Origin: CAYLUN01 sp964386865
GTDB taxonomy: Bacteria; Verrucomicrobiota; Kiritimatiellia; RFP12; UBA1067
Direction of reading: 5' to 3'
Length of the DNA stretch: 32,697 nt
Assembly (NCBI GenBank): GCA_964386865.1
Contig: CAYLUN010000063.1
Coordinates: forward strand, 1-32,697
Translations under genes and position numbers: made by a program
Notes under the pieces: model-generated
Told to the model about the DNA's origin: nothing
What the model saw: the letters and a program-made list of their open reading frames with translations, nothing else
Database searches by the model: none
Part shown: positions 8,501 through 16,919 of the stretch, one piece after another
How the letters are laid out: each line of letters begins with the position of its first letter
How positions within the stretch are numbered: the first letter of the stretch is position 1

Positions 8501-9377
8501 TCTCGGCGCGGTGGTGGATGTGCCTGCGGGCAGCGCGTATCTGACGTTTACGGTGGACAAGCTGGGTGTGGTCAGGACTGTCGGAAAACTCGCCGACGGC
8601 ACGGCCGTGTCGCTGAGCAGCACGCTGATTGTGGACGATAGCGGCCGGCTCTGGACCGTGCTCTACACGTCGCCTGCGACCTACAGGGGGGGCGTGCTCT
8701 TCGGCATCGCCGAGTTCGTCAAGCCGACAGCGGGGGCCGTGTTCGTGCGTCTGCTGGACGGCGTTCCGTTCGAGTGGGCGAACCGTAACCCGCAGGCGAC
8801 CGGCGTTTATGATGCGGGTTTCGAGCGCACGCTTGGGCTCGTCGGCGGCTGGTATGACAAGGTGAGCAACCTGTACGCGTACTACGCGGGCAAAGTGCTG
8901 ACGGTCGGCGTGGGCGAGACCGGGGCGGTTCCGGCGCTCAACATCTCGACCAACCGCTACGAGTCGGATTGGTGGAATCCGGACGGGCTCCAGCTCTCGG
9001 TGCTAACCAACACGCTCGGCGTGCTGACGGGACTCAAGGCTCCGGCCGCTGGGACGCCGACCTACACCGGCGGCGAGTGGGTCTATGATGCGACGAACAA
9101 CACCGTGGGGCTGTCTTTGACGCTGGCGCGCGCGACGGGACTGTTCAGCGGATCGTACAAGGCTTGGTTCGACTTCGGCGCCACGCACACCTACAAGACG
9201 ATCACGCTGCTGGGCGCGATCACGCCCGTGCGGGAGAACACAGCCGACAACGTCGAGGGGCGCGGCTTCTTCCAATCGTCGGACAGGTCGTCCTATCTCA
9301 ACCCGGCAAACCGTCCCGTGCCCTATACGTTTTATGACTCGTATGATTTTGTGATTGAGTCTGGCCCCCAAAACTGA
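5526..9377 (+). CDS. Giant protein A: secreted thioredoxin-headed multidomain surface protein
   Basis: This encodes 1283 residues. The start ATG 5526 opens a signal peptide (MFARVTFLLCMVLLSVSQPLTLSA) with AAAGGG upstream. Rough domain order: thioredoxin fold 30-175 with CNYC at 65-68 and a YYPT cis-proline loop; pre-peptidase C-terminal-like domain 175-305 (HTLKNSDTADWF); InlB-type repeat 306-378; an anchor-D/ASH-like domain 380-478; Ig-like domain from 480; a bacterial Ig-like segment with GSATITASQPGN; second InlB-type repeat from 677; putative Ig (He_PIG-like) from 749; shared C-terminal module 837-1283. The CxxC pair suggests disulfide or redox chemistry outside the cytoplasm, but this is untested. 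It is followed by a strong terminator. The thioredoxin stretch is markedly AT-richer than the rest. Confidence 0.85.
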   Translation: MFARVTFLLCMVLLSVSQPLTLSALTIATSGSVAGEWTADLQAARDLARANNTYYLINFGQTYSCNYCNAAKYAVWETQEFKDWAKNNGIPLVYANRESTSTEPGVTVKNLYPGLQYYPTILIIDGAAPSTRLIGKFVFRLGNTYNNITINLTPSNFFSLVDSYTKPAAVNDAWDSTATVPGDEAWTNATALAMTATNRLHGAHTLKNSDTADWFAFTNLVAGQRYRVATTNVTVLNAVAKLSLYSDGANAGADVAWTNLPLSAASAGLYFMASSTGAGYAKASRGVTNNADVTYKLAYRQADPTPRALTVNNGVGTVETALEGQDFAVAANAAVPGQNFVGWAVNPAGAFLGAGFNAALAAGVVTMPAYAVTLTAQYQAETRIIALTGDLAFGSAMTNRTAQRTLTVANTGNATLTVTDIVVPNGFTVTPTNFTVASGASRPVTVAFSPTEIQDYTGTVAVASDKTAGGDTVPCSGKGIDNLAPVVTARSPTGNPAAINEGASLAFSAMANDSTDPDTAARGMVSITWQVDGVEKQVSTSGAPNAITSAYTFSTDTSTVQGLASNHFTVTAIALDKQGGRTETSWTVWVLNAQASQTITFPVLPVKGLGDGDFSPGATASSSLAVQYTSSNELVAQIVGGLIHLVGAGSATITASQPGNADFRAASEVKRTLTVRVRVAAVASPVEGGTVSGGGTYAIGARLTLTARPAAGYTFLRWENGLQTATRSVVVGSAPLDATAFFGLTASVQPPVLANPGPQSAMVGVQFNLPLDLTSDSLPTVRVVGLPTGLRYDSASNVLAGVPTVAVTGKTVTVTAKNVNPAVVTQAFDIAVENLPQWAWGTFNGWCDHDVLGLGSVSMTISSAGRVSGKLALAGTNYTFSANAYSRLDGDGTLWLTVQAAAGRGVLPLTFKVYQLVRIAAQPPVVDDSIVPDTLSVVEGWFGGVDADPADAALYRDVWKDAGMSSVITNYVGYYTATLPVQSEVQPPANASLGAVVDVPAGSAYLTFTVDKLGVVRTVGKLADGTAVSLSSTLIVDDSGRLWTVLYTSPATYRGGVLFGIAEFVKPTAGAVFVRLLDGVPFEWANRNPQATGVYDAGFERTLGLVGGWYDKVSNLYAYYAGKVLTVGVGETGAVPALNISTNRYESDWWNPDGLQLSVLTNTLGVLTGLKAPAAGTPTYTGGEWVYDATNNTVGLSLTLARATGLFSGSYKAWFDFGATHTYKTITLLGAITPVRENTADNVEGRGFFQSSDRSSYLNPANRPVPYTFYDSYDFVIESGPQN
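8034..9374 (+). other. Shared C-terminal module of giant A
   Basis: These 447 residues show the three-part pattern common to all five giants: WGTFNG ... GRVSGKL; GYYTATLP ... LADGTAVSLS; GSYKAWFDFGATHTYK ... GRGFF ... YDSYDF. It is close to the modules of D and E, sharing NRYES-x-WW-x-PDGL. Confidence 0.75.
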
Positions 9378-9401
9378 GCATACTATTTACTCATTATGGC
9401 A

Positions 9402-9440
9402 CCCGGCCCTGCTCTTTTCGAAGAGCGGGGCCGGGGTTTT
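9402..9440 (+). terminator. Rho-independent terminator after giant A
   Basis: A 15-bp stem (9402-9416 with 9421-9435, one G-U pair) closes a TTCG tetraloop and is followed by GTTTT. It lies 25 bases after the stop of giant A and only 17 bases before the first possible start of the foldase gene. Confidence 0.9.
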
Positions 9441-9457
9441 GTAGGGCTTGATCGACG

Positions 9458-10648
9458 ATGGCAATGAAAAGGTCTCACATGGTCAAACACGCGTCTTCCG
9501 TTTGCGAGTATCTGGTCGCCTGCGTCTGTCTCGTGGGCGTGCTGGCGATAGACACCTCCTGTTCGAAACGTGACACGGGCACTGAGGCAGCCTCCGGAAC
9601 GAACGCCGTTGGGCGGGGCTCGGACAACACTTCCGGCAAGACGATCCAGGAGATGGCTCCGGACGACGTGATCGTCTCTGTCGACGGCGCCGTGCTGACC
9701 AAGCGGCTGTTTGAGCAGAACATCAAGCGCATGCTGACGAGGCTCGTCCAGCGTCCCAACCTGCAGCGCGGCCAAATCACCGCGATGGGCCGCCGGTACA
9801 TCCAGACGTACATACCTAGCTATGTCAACACCCAGATCCTGATGCAGGAGGCTCGCCGCCAGGGCACCTTATCGGAGGCGGATCTTGCGGCGGCTGTGGA
9901 TGCGTGGATCAAGCACGAGGCGAAGTCCGAGCGGAAAACGGCGGACGAGTTCGTGAAGACCGTGCCCGGGGGCGCGGCGGCCCTGACCAACGATGCGATA
10001 CAAATACTGTTGGTGGAGGCGGTGATCGCCACGAACGTTCTTTCCAAGGTGTCGGTTCCGGATACGGTCGTGCAAGACACGATCGCTGCCATCAAGGCGG
10101 AGAACGAGGCTATCAGCGCGACCAACGCGGTCAAGGTCGCCTGGCTAAAGACGCTGCGCGAGCAGATCGCGGCGGGGGCTGACTTCGGAAAGCTGGCGGA
10201 CATTCATTCGCAGTGCCAGCGCTCGGCGCCGGGCTGCAGCGGGTATTGGGGCGAGTTCGGCCGGCGAGAGTTCACCGAGCCGAAGATGCGCGATGCGATC
10301 TTCCAGCTGAAAGCGGGCGAGATCAGCGACGTGCTGGAGAACGACGAGGGCTTCCATCTGGTCAAGCTGCTGGCCTACACCGGGGCCCAGACGAACGTGA
10401 CCGGAAAGGCCGTGCAAGCGGAGACCGCCTCCTTGGCCCACATCCTGATCCGAAGCGAGCCCGCCTTGGAGATGTCGGTTCCCGCTGATCTGAAGAAGCA
10501 GCTGTTCGAGCAGTTCAAACAGCGGCGGACGGCGGAGTACCTTGAGGGCCTCCGCGAGAAGGCCGTGATCAGCTATCCGAACGGCACGAATTTCTGGCCC
10601 AAGGCCGGCACGCCACCGCCCAAGGCCCGGGCGGCACAAGCCAAGTGA
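9458..10648 (+). CDS. Exported parvulin-type peptidyl-prolyl isomerase (SurA/PrsA-like foldase)
   Basis: This encodes up to 396 residues. Starts at 9458, 9464 and 9479 are in frame; 9479 has AAAAGG at 6 bases and may be the true one. A hydrophobic segment (residues about 15-31) ends at DTSC, a poor lipobox, so a signal peptide or a membrane anchor are both possible. Residues 70-210 form a helical SurA-like N-region (VIVSVDGAVLTKRLFEQNI). Residues 224-305 are the parvulin domain: AGADFGKLADIHSQC, GYWGEFGRREF, FQLKAGEISDVLENDEGFH. Such enzymes speed proline isomerisation and chaperone exported beta-rich proteins, which fits its place between giants A and B. An AHILIR motif, usually the first strand of a parvulin domain, occurs after it, at 327-332. 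B follows after 79 bases with no terminator. Confidence 0.85.
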   Translation: MAMKRSHMVKHASSVCEYLVACVCLVGVLAIDTSCSKRDTGTEAASGTNAVGRGSDNTSGKTIQEMAPDDVIVSVDGAVLTKRLFEQNIKRMLTRLVQRPNLQRGQITAMGRRYIQTYIPSYVNTQILMQEARRQGTLSEADLAAAVDAWIKHEAKSERKTADEFVKTVPGGAAALTNDAIQILLVEAVIATNVLSKVSVPDTVVQDTIAAIKAENEAISATNAVKVAWLKTLREQIAAGADFGKLADIHSQCQRSAPGCSGYWGEFGRREFTEPKMRDAIFQLKAGEISDVLENDEGFHLVKLLAYTGAQTNVTGKAVQAETASLAHILIRSEPALEMSVPADLKKQLFEQFKQRRTAEYLEGLREKAVISYPNGTNFWPKAGTPPPKARAAQAK

Positions 10649-10681
10649 GCGGCGTGAGTGACTTGACAACGACGGACAACA

Positions 10682-10710
10682 GGGGCTCGGGCGGACAGCG
10701 CCCGGACCCC
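10682..10710 (+). promoter_or_regulatory. GC-rich leader hairpin before giant B
   Basis: GGGG (10682-10685) and CGGGCG (10688-10693) pair with CGCCCG (10699-10704) and CCCC (10707-10710), with a CT/GA internal loop and a 5-base apical loop. It ends 4 bases before the GAGGAG ribosome site of giant B. It could stabilise the mRNA or modulate translation; there is no T-run, so it is not a terminator. Confidence 0.35.
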
Positions 10711-10727
10711 GAACGAGGAGAATGAAC

Positions 10728-13700
10728 ATGAGACGTCTGAAGCAGATCATCACCTGCGGATTCTTCGCCTGCGCGGCGCTTTCCCTCTCTGCGGCTATAG
10801 GGGACAGCAAGGCGACCGCGGCCCTCATCGCCGTAAAGACGACCCAGCAGAGCAAGGCGCTGACGCTGGTTGAGGATGCGGAATGGGGGGGCGGCGTCTA
10901 CTACCTCAAAGCGTACCTGAAGAACGGCACGGGCTACACCTTTTGGACCACGGGGAACGCCTCCGTTTCCGCCTACATGGGCGCGTGGGACAGCGATTTC
11001 GGATCCGTCAAATACGACTTCGCGGCGGGATCGGCCAGCGACGGGCTGAACTTCTGGATGACGATCAATGTAGACGACTGGTGGGATATCGCCGATATGC
11101 CCAGCGGATACTACTATCTGGTGATCGAGGGCGACGTCGGGGCCAGCTTCACGCTGAACTGGCAGGAGGGTGCCATACAAGAGCCGATCCCGGTCGGCAC
11201 GCTGGAAAACCCGAAGGTGATTACCGTTGGCACGACCGCCGGGGCGTCGTCTGTCGCGCTGCGGGACGGCGTCTACTACCATAAAGCGACCCTGGCCGCC
11301 GGCAGGAAATATAACTTCTGGACGACGGGCGGCACGACGAACAACGGCGGTTTCATGCTGCAGATCGAGCCGGTCGATACGGACGTCGCTCCGCCCGACG
11401 TGACGGATATTCCGGACGGCGACGGGTTCGATCACACGCTCATTGTCGTGCCGGCCGAGACGGCCTCCTACCTGCTGCAGGTGAGCGGCGACGATGTCGC
11501 GTCGTTCACGCTCAACTATCAGGCCGTGCCGACGCGGCTGCCGGCGGCGCATCCCGCTGTCACGGCGCTCGGCGCGCCTACGCTCACAGGCGGCGCAAGC
11601 GGCCCGTTCGACGCCGGCGCGCGGAACGCCGCGGGCAGCGGCTTCTACGATCCGGTCATCGACGAGCACCTGTTCAGCGCCAGCTTGGAGAAGGGGGTTC
11701 GGTATGTGTTCGAGACGGATGGCGAGGCCGCGCCCGACGGACTGGTGATGGAGATCTACGACGCGACGGGAGCGGTGCTGCTCACGAACCGGCAGAAAGC
11801 ACCCGCCGACACCGACACGCGGATCGTCTTCCAGGCCCCCGCCACCGCGACCTACTGGGTGGGGGTCGCGCAGGATATCGAAGCGCCGGTCAACCCCGTG
11901 CCCTTCACCCTCGCGTTCCGCAAGCTTGCGGCCGACGAGCACGGCACGCAGGACGCGTGGGATGCGGGCGACGATACCTCCACGGGAGCGACCGCTCTCG
12001 CGCCCGTGCCGGGCCTGCAGGCGGATTCGGCCGTTGCGGCGGGGGTCGCGCATGGCCCGCATACGCTCGGACTGACCGACTGGGCCGACTGGTTCCGCGT
12101 GGACGCGCGCAAGGACATCACGTATAAGCTGCAGGCGCAGACGGCCGTAGGCATGGAGGCCTTCATGCTGGCGGCCCGGATCTACACGATCAGCGGCACG
12201 ACGCGGAGACTTGTCCAGACGATCCCCAATCTGGTTTCAGGCGGCGAGCTCGCCGCTACGATGAACGGCTCCTACTACGTTGAGGTGCTCGTTCAGGACG
12301 GACAAGGCGTGGAGTACGGGCCCTATACGCTGTATTCGCTGGCCTACAAAGCCGGCGCGACCCTGGGGATGTTGCAGGTGAACATCGGCGGGCCGACGGC
12401 GGCGGACGGCGCGTCGTGGTCGCTGCTTTCTGACGGCACGTCCGCCCCGAAATATCCGGGCGGCGCGACCGTGCTGCTGTCGGCGGGCGCGCAGACCGTC
12501 AAGTTCAACCCGGTGACGGGCTGGGCCACGCCCTCGAACCAGGCGGTGACCGTCAACGCAGGCGCGGCGCCGACGGTCGTGACGGTGAACTATAACGACA
12601 CGTCCGACCCCAAAGACGATCTGGCGGCTACCGCGACAGCACTCACGCCCACCAACAAGAGCCAAAAGCGCTCCCACAGCCTCTGGTCGGCAGACGCGGC
12701 CGACTGGTTCAAGGTCGTGGTCAAGCCCGACACGTATTACACCTTCACGCTGGCGCCGTTCACGGGGGCGCCGCACCTCACGGTGTACCGGGGCCACCTC
12801 ACCAACCTCAACGTCGTCGTCGAGGGCGTGGACGTGCGCTTCCTGTCGAACGAGACGGGGACGTATTATGTCAAGGTGGCGCATGCTGTGCCGGGCGCGC
12901 CGGTGGACAGCGCCTACACGCTGAACCTCCTGGCCCAGACGGTGGGTACAGTGAAGTTCGAGAAGGCATCCTACATCTTCACGGAGGGGACCGTCGCCGC
13001 GACGCTCAAGGTGCTGCGGAGCGCCAAGGACGGCCGCGTCCGGGTGCGCTACCAGACGCGGCAGGGAACCGCAGTGCCTGGAACCGACTACAAGCCGGCC
13101 AAGGGCATTCTGGAGTGGGCCGACGGAGACAGCGTGGCCAAAACGATTACGGTGCCGCTGATCCCAGACCTGTACCCGACGTGGGACGTGAACAGGACGT
13201 TTACGGTGTTGATCGAGACGGTTCCTGAGGGAGAGCTTGAGGAGGGTGAGCTGGTTCCGCCTCTGGCCTCGCCGACGGTCGCCACGGTGGCGATCACAGA
13301 GATCACGAAGAAGGCGCCCGGCAAGCTGGCCTTTAGCGGGGTTGGCCCGGACGAGGGGCAGATCAACCCCTTCGCGAACGCGAAGAGCCCGGCGGTTGTG
13401 GTCGGCGCGGGAGAAGAGGTGACGCTGTGGATCGCCCGCACGAGTGGCGCGGACGGCACGGTGACCGCCAAGGTCGAGACGGTTCAGGGAACGGCCCTGG
13501 CCGGCGTGAATTACGAGGCCGCCACCGAGTATCTGGTGTGGGAGCCCGGCGACGTCACGCCCCGCGCGTTTGCGGTGCGCACGACGCCCACCGAGGAGAC
13601 CTTCCAAGCGGCCAAGACGCTGACGGCCAAGCTGACGGTAGCGGGCGGCGGCGCCGTGCTCGGAACCGCGTCCGTGTCCATTCAGGTGCGCGATCCGATC

Positions 13701-16091
13701 ATCGCGCGGACACTCGAGGAGTGGCTCGCCTCGGGCGAAAACACGACCGGCGTAGCCTTGAAGTCGGGCGTGGCCGGCGCGTGGTTCTTCGACGCCGGCA
13801 GCAGCCTGCGCTGCGCGCCGCTGGCGGCTAAGGCCAAGGCGGAGCTGACGCTGACGGTGACCGGCCCCGGGACGCTGACGTTCGCCGGCGAGCTTGTGAG
13901 CGGCGGCGAGGGCGACAACAGCACCTTTACCTGTACGATCGGTACGCAGACATTCGCGTGCGGCGACGGCAGCGAGACGGTGCGGCACCTGCCCAAGGGC
14001 GTGCAGACGGTCAAGTTCACCGTCACGCGCGGCCTCGCGTCGCCCGTCGGGGCGGACGTGTTTGGGCGCTTCTCCGATCTGGGCGGCGCGCCGTTCCTGT
14101 GGGCGCCTCTGCCTGCGCCCGCGCTGACCGCGCCGGCCAACCTGGCGATCACGCCCGCCAATGTAGACGTCACCTTCCAGTGGTCATCGACGCACAGCGA
14201 CTTCCGGTTCTACGTGGCCGATTCCGCAACCAAGCTGACCGCCGCCGCCGCTCTGATCACCGAATTCGTTTCGGGGCATGAGTTCTGCACGAGCTGCGGG
14301 GACTATCCGAGCTTCGTCTCCGGCAAGACGTACTACTGGCGCGTGGACTCGGTTCTCCCTGGCGAGGACACTACGGACGCCACGCAGGACAAGCTAACGA
14401 ACGCCAGCGTGGTCAGGTCCTTCACCGTCGGCGCCGAAGGCGTGCCCGTTACCGAGGAGCTGGTCGCCAACGCCCTGGCCGATTTCGCAGATCCGGAAGG
14501 CGCGGGCTACCGGCTGGTGCAGGGCCTCACGTGCCGGATCGGCCCCTTTGACGCCCCCAACGGCGAGACCTTCAAGGCCACCGGGCTCCCTGCTGGGCTG
14601 TCGCTCAAGGTCGAGGCCGGCCAGACTTACCTCGTCGGCATACCGAGCAAGACCAACGCGGTCACAGCGAGCCTGCAGGCGCTCGGCAAGCAGGGAACGA
14701 CCGTTCTAACGGGCGCCACCGTCGCGGTGCCGTTCGTCATTGCGCCGGCCGGCTTGGCGGCGGGCTCTTTCAACGGCCTGCTGACGGCGGGCTCCGAGAA
14801 CGCGCATGAAGCGCTCGGGTCGCTGAGTTACACGGCCACCGAGGCGGGCATCCTGAGCGCCAAGCTGCTCGTGGCGGGCAAGACCTACGCGTTTACGGGG
14901 ACGGGTTTCAGCGAAGAGGTTCCCGCGCTCGATAACGGCCAGCCGGGAGTCCGCGCGGTGCTGACGCTCACGAGCACGGTGGCGGGCGTGGTCCACACGA
15001 ACGTCCTGACGCTGACCGTCTGCCGCGGAGCGGGAACCGACGCGGCGGCGCTCGACACGGCGGCGCTCGCCGAGCTGTCGCTGTGGATTGCGGCGGCCGA
15101 CGGCAAGAGCGCCCGCGAAGTGGCGTTCCAAGGGCGGCTGGTGCGCGACAGCAGCAAGCTGGCCCTCGTGGCGAGCGCACTCAAGAGCGAGGCGGGATAC
15201 TACACGATCTCGCTGCCCGTGCAGGAAGCGGTCGCGGGCGCGCCGGCCGGCGCGGGCTACCTGACGCTCACCGTGGCGGCGACGGGCAGCGCGAAGCTGT
15301 CGGGCGTCCTCGCAGACGGAACGGCCTGGACGGCCGCTACGCCGCCGGGCTATGTGTTCAGCTACGGCGACACCGGCCAGCCGGCACTCCTGATCCCTGT
15401 CTACACCGCGAAGGCGAAGATGGCTGCGGGCGGCTGGGTCGTCATCTCCGACGACGCTGGGAGCGGACTCCCGGTCGCCTCCGGGCTGCTCGACTGGTAC
15501 AACGCCGACACCAACTCCACGCGAGGCGGGGTCGAGGGGTACAGCCTGACCCTCGAGGCGACGGGCGGGCTCTATGACACGCTCTTCAACCTCCAGACGT
15601 ATTACCTGAACGCCGAGCTGACGGTGGGCGCGAGCGGCGCGCCTGCGGCGCTGGACGCCACCTACACGCAGCTGCTCTGCACGCCCGAGACCTACGGCTT
15701 GGCGCTGGCGCCGGTCGGGGACACGCTGACGGTCGGCAAGCGCACGCTGGTGAAAGTGCCCGGCAGCGCGACCTTGTACGATTACGCGAATTCCGTCAAT
15801 CCGTGCAATCTGACGCTGACGTATACGCGGGCGACCGGCCTCTACCTGGGCTCGTTCAGCCTGTGGTACGGCAACGCGGCGGGGACGGCGCAGAAGGAGC
15901 AGACCAGCGTGAAGTTCCAAGGCGTGCTGACGCCGGCCAAGGCGGCCGGCAGCGTCTACACGGACTCGCCCGGCCTCGGTTTCTACCAGATCTCAGAGAA
16001 AATCGGCGTGCGCACGTGGAGCGGGTCGTACCTGTTCGAGATCCGCATGCAGGAGGCGGCCGTGGATTGGAGCGAGGGCTGGGGCGAATGA
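10728..16091 (+). CDS. Giant protein B: secreted Calx-beta multidomain protein
   Basis: This encodes 1787 residues. ATG 10728 is preferred over ATG 10722 because AGGAG lies 7 bases before it but only 2 before the other. The signal peptide is MRRLKQIITCGFFACAALSLSAA. Residues about 25-735 are several pre-peptidase C-terminal-like beta domains, two with the motif HTLGLTDWADWF or HSLWSADAADWF. Calx-beta domains span about 739-861 and 863-987. A jelly-roll-like part follows. A fibronectin-III-like part (about 1130-1237) precedes the shared C-terminal module (1342-1787). No catalytic domain is seen, so a structural or adhesive role is likely. From the second Calx-beta domain onward it is paralogous to giant C. 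It overlaps the next gene by 4 bases (ATGA), so the two are probably translationally coupled. Confidence 0.85.
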   Translation: MRRLKQIITCGFFACAALSLSAAIGDSKATAALIAVKTTQQSKALTLVEDAEWGGGVYYLKAYLKNGTGYTFWTTGNASVSAYMGAWDSDFGSVKYDFAAGSASDGLNFWMTINVDDWWDIADMPSGYYYLVIEGDVGASFTLNWQEGAIQEPIPVGTLENPKVITVGTTAGASSVALRDGVYYHKATLAAGRKYNFWTTGGTTNNGGFMLQIEPVDTDVAPPDVTDIPDGDGFDHTLIVVPAETASYLLQVSGDDVASFTLNYQAVPTRLPAAHPAVTALGAPTLTGGASGPFDAGARNAAGSGFYDPVIDEHLFSASLEKGVRYVFETDGEAAPDGLVMEIYDATGAVLLTNRQKAPADTDTRIVFQAPATATYWVGVAQDIEAPVNPVPFTLAFRKLAADEHGTQDAWDAGDDTSTGATALAPVPGLQADSAVAAGVAHGPHTLGLTDWADWFRVDARKDITYKLQAQTAVGMEAFMLAARIYTISGTTRRLVQTIPNLVSGGELAATMNGSYYVEVLVQDGQGVEYGPYTLYSLAYKAGATLGMLQVNIGGPTAADGASWSLLSDGTSAPKYPGGATVLLSAGAQTVKFNPVTGWATPSNQAVTVNAGAAPTVVTVNYNDTSDPKDDLAATATALTPTNKSQKRSHSLWSADAADWFKVVVKPDTYYTFTLAPFTGAPHLTVYRGHLTNLNVVVEGVDVRFLSNETGTYYVKVAHAVPGAPVDSAYTLNLLAQTVGTVKFEKASYIFTEGTVAATLKVLRSAKDGRVRVRYQTRQGTAVPGTDYKPAKGILEWADGDSVAKTITVPLIPDLYPTWDVNRTFTVLIETVPEGELEEGELVPPLASPTVATVAITEITKKAPGKLAFSGVGPDEGQINPFANAKSPAVVVGAGEEVTLWIARTSGADGTVTAKVETVQGTALAGVNYEAATEYLVWEPGDVTPRAFAVRTTPTEETFQAAKTLTAKLTVAGGGAVLGTASVSIQVRDPIIARTLEEWLASGENTTGVALKSGVAGAWFFDAGSSLRCAPLAAKAKAELTLTVTGPGTLTFAGELVSGGEGDNSTFTCTIGTQTFACGDGSETVRHLPKGVQTVKFTVTRGLASPVGADVFGRFSDLGGAPFLWAPLPAPALTAPANLAITPANVDVTFQWSSTHSDFRFYVADSATKLTAAAALITEFVSGHEFCTSCGDYPSFVSGKTYYWRVDSVLPGEDTTDATQDKLTNASVVRSFTVGAEGVPVTEELVANALADFADPEGAGYRLVQGLTCRIGPFDAPNGETFKATGLPAGLSLKVEAGQTYLVGIPSKTNAVTASLQALGKQGTTVLTGATVAVPFVIAPAGLAAGSFNGLLTAGSENAHEALGSLSYTATEAGILSAKLLVAGKTYAFTGTGFSEEVPALDNGQPGVRAVLTLTSTVAGVVHTNVLTLTVCRGAGTDAAALDTAALAELSLWIAAADGKSAREVAFQGRLVRDSSKLALVASALKSEAGYYTISLPVQEAVAGAPAGAGYLTLTVAATGSAKLSGVLADGTAWTAATPPGYVFSYGDTGQPALLIPVYTAKAKMAAGGWVVISDDAGSGLPVASGLLDWYNADTNSTRGGVEGYSLTLEATGGLYDTLFNLQTYYLNAELTVGASGAPAALDATYTQLLCTPETYGLALAPVGDTLTVGKRTLVKVPGSATLYDYANSVNPCNLTLTYTRATGLYLGSFSLWYGNAAGTAQKEQTSVKFQGVLTPAKAAGSVYTDSPGLGFYQISEKIGVRTWSGSYLFEIRMQEAAVDWSEGWGE
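14751..16088 (+). other. Shared C-terminal module of giant B
   Basis: These 446 residues carry GSFNGLL, GYYTISLP ... LTVAATG ... GVLADG, and GSFSLWY ... GVLTP ... GFY. The copy is more diverged than those of A, D and E, and the protein extends beyond the usual aromatic end with an acidic tail (SEGWGE). Confidence 0.65.
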
Positions 16092-16897
16092 GCGCACGAG
16101 AGATGAAGCGACTGGCGGCTGGCGGCGGTGTGGCCGCGCTTCTGTGCGCGGCGGCCGTGTCCGGCTACTTTTTCCTGTGGCCGAAAGCCGCAACGGCGCC
16201 CGCTGAGCCGGAGCGCCGCGAGACGAACCGCGTGGAGGCCGCCAAGAAGCCGGCGGACCGTGCGGGCGTGCGTGAAGGCAGCCGCATCGTGTCGGGCCGC
16301 GGCGCGACGGGCCGCGTGGTGCGGGCCGCGTCGCGCGCAACCAACCGCGTGGTGGTGGCTGGGGACGCACTCCCCCGCTCCGAAGACGCGCGCAAGGCCT
16401 CCGCGATGCGCGACCTGCTGGACAGCGGCGACGAGCGGGCCGCGCTGCAGGCCGCGCGCGAGCTGATGGCCTCCCCCGAGGAGAACGTGCGCTCGAGCGT
16501 GGTGACGGTCTTGGGCTGGATCGGCGTCAAGGCGTTGCCGGAGCTCACCGCGATGCTGGCCGACGGCGAGGAGAGTGTCGCCGACGACGCGCTGATACAG
16601 TGGAGAATGGCTTTCGACGAGATCGAAGACGAGACCGCCAAGGCGGAGCTGCTGGTCGCCGCGATCGGAACCCTTCCGAAGGAGGAGGACATGGAGGCGC
16701 TCGCCCTCTCGTTCTCGCAGCTGCAGGATGGGCTCGCCATTCGCTCGCTGTCGCAGATTATCCAAAGCGGAAACGAAGCGGCGGCAGCAGTCGCGCGCGC
16801 GCAGTACGAGTTCCAAGTCGGAGATCCCTATACGACTGCCGAGGCGGCGCTTGCTGTAGCGGCGCAAAAGGACCTGGAAGCGGCTGCCCAGCAATAG
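16088..16897 (+). CDS. Membrane-anchored HEAT-like helical repeat protein
   Basis: This encodes 269 residues. The ATG lies inside the stop region of giant B (ATGA overlap). Residues about 8-31 form a single membrane segment or uncleaved signal (LAAGGGVAALLCAAAVSGYFFLW). Residues 32-95 are a charged, Ala/Pro/Arg-rich linker. Residues about 100-269 are almost all alpha-helical, with HEAT-like pairs (ALQAARELMASPEENVRSSV, GVKALPELTAMLADGEESV). No catalytic motif is seen; such repeats bind proteins. The coupling to B suggests it works with that protein, for example as an envelope-anchored partner. The gene after E (30916) has the same plan and a similar QD-containing helix, so the two are probably distant paralogs. 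Confidence 0.75.
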   Translation: MSAREMKRLAAGGGVAALLCAAAVSGYFFLWPKAATAPAEPERRETNRVEAAKKPADRAGVREGSRIVSGRGATGRVVRAASRATNRVVVAGDALPRSEDARKASAMRDLLDSGDERAALQAARELMASPEENVRSSVVTVLGWIGVKALPELTAMLADGEESVADDALIQWRMAFDEIEDETAKAELLVAAIGTLPKEEDMEALALSFSQLQDGLAIRSLSQIIQSGNEAAAAVARAQYEFQVGDPYTTAEAALAVAAQKDLEAAAQQ

Positions 16898-16919
16898 GTC
16901 ACTGATGGAGGTTGAGGTC

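Noticed and set aside
10662..10690. TTGACA at about 10662 as a promoter for giant B
   Set aside because: No acceptable -10 box follows at 16-18 bases; the sequence there is GC-rich.
10569..15920. Several 400-580-codon minus-strand open frames
   Set aside because: They are antisense to the foldase and giant B, with arginine-rich composition and no signal, motif or ribosome site.
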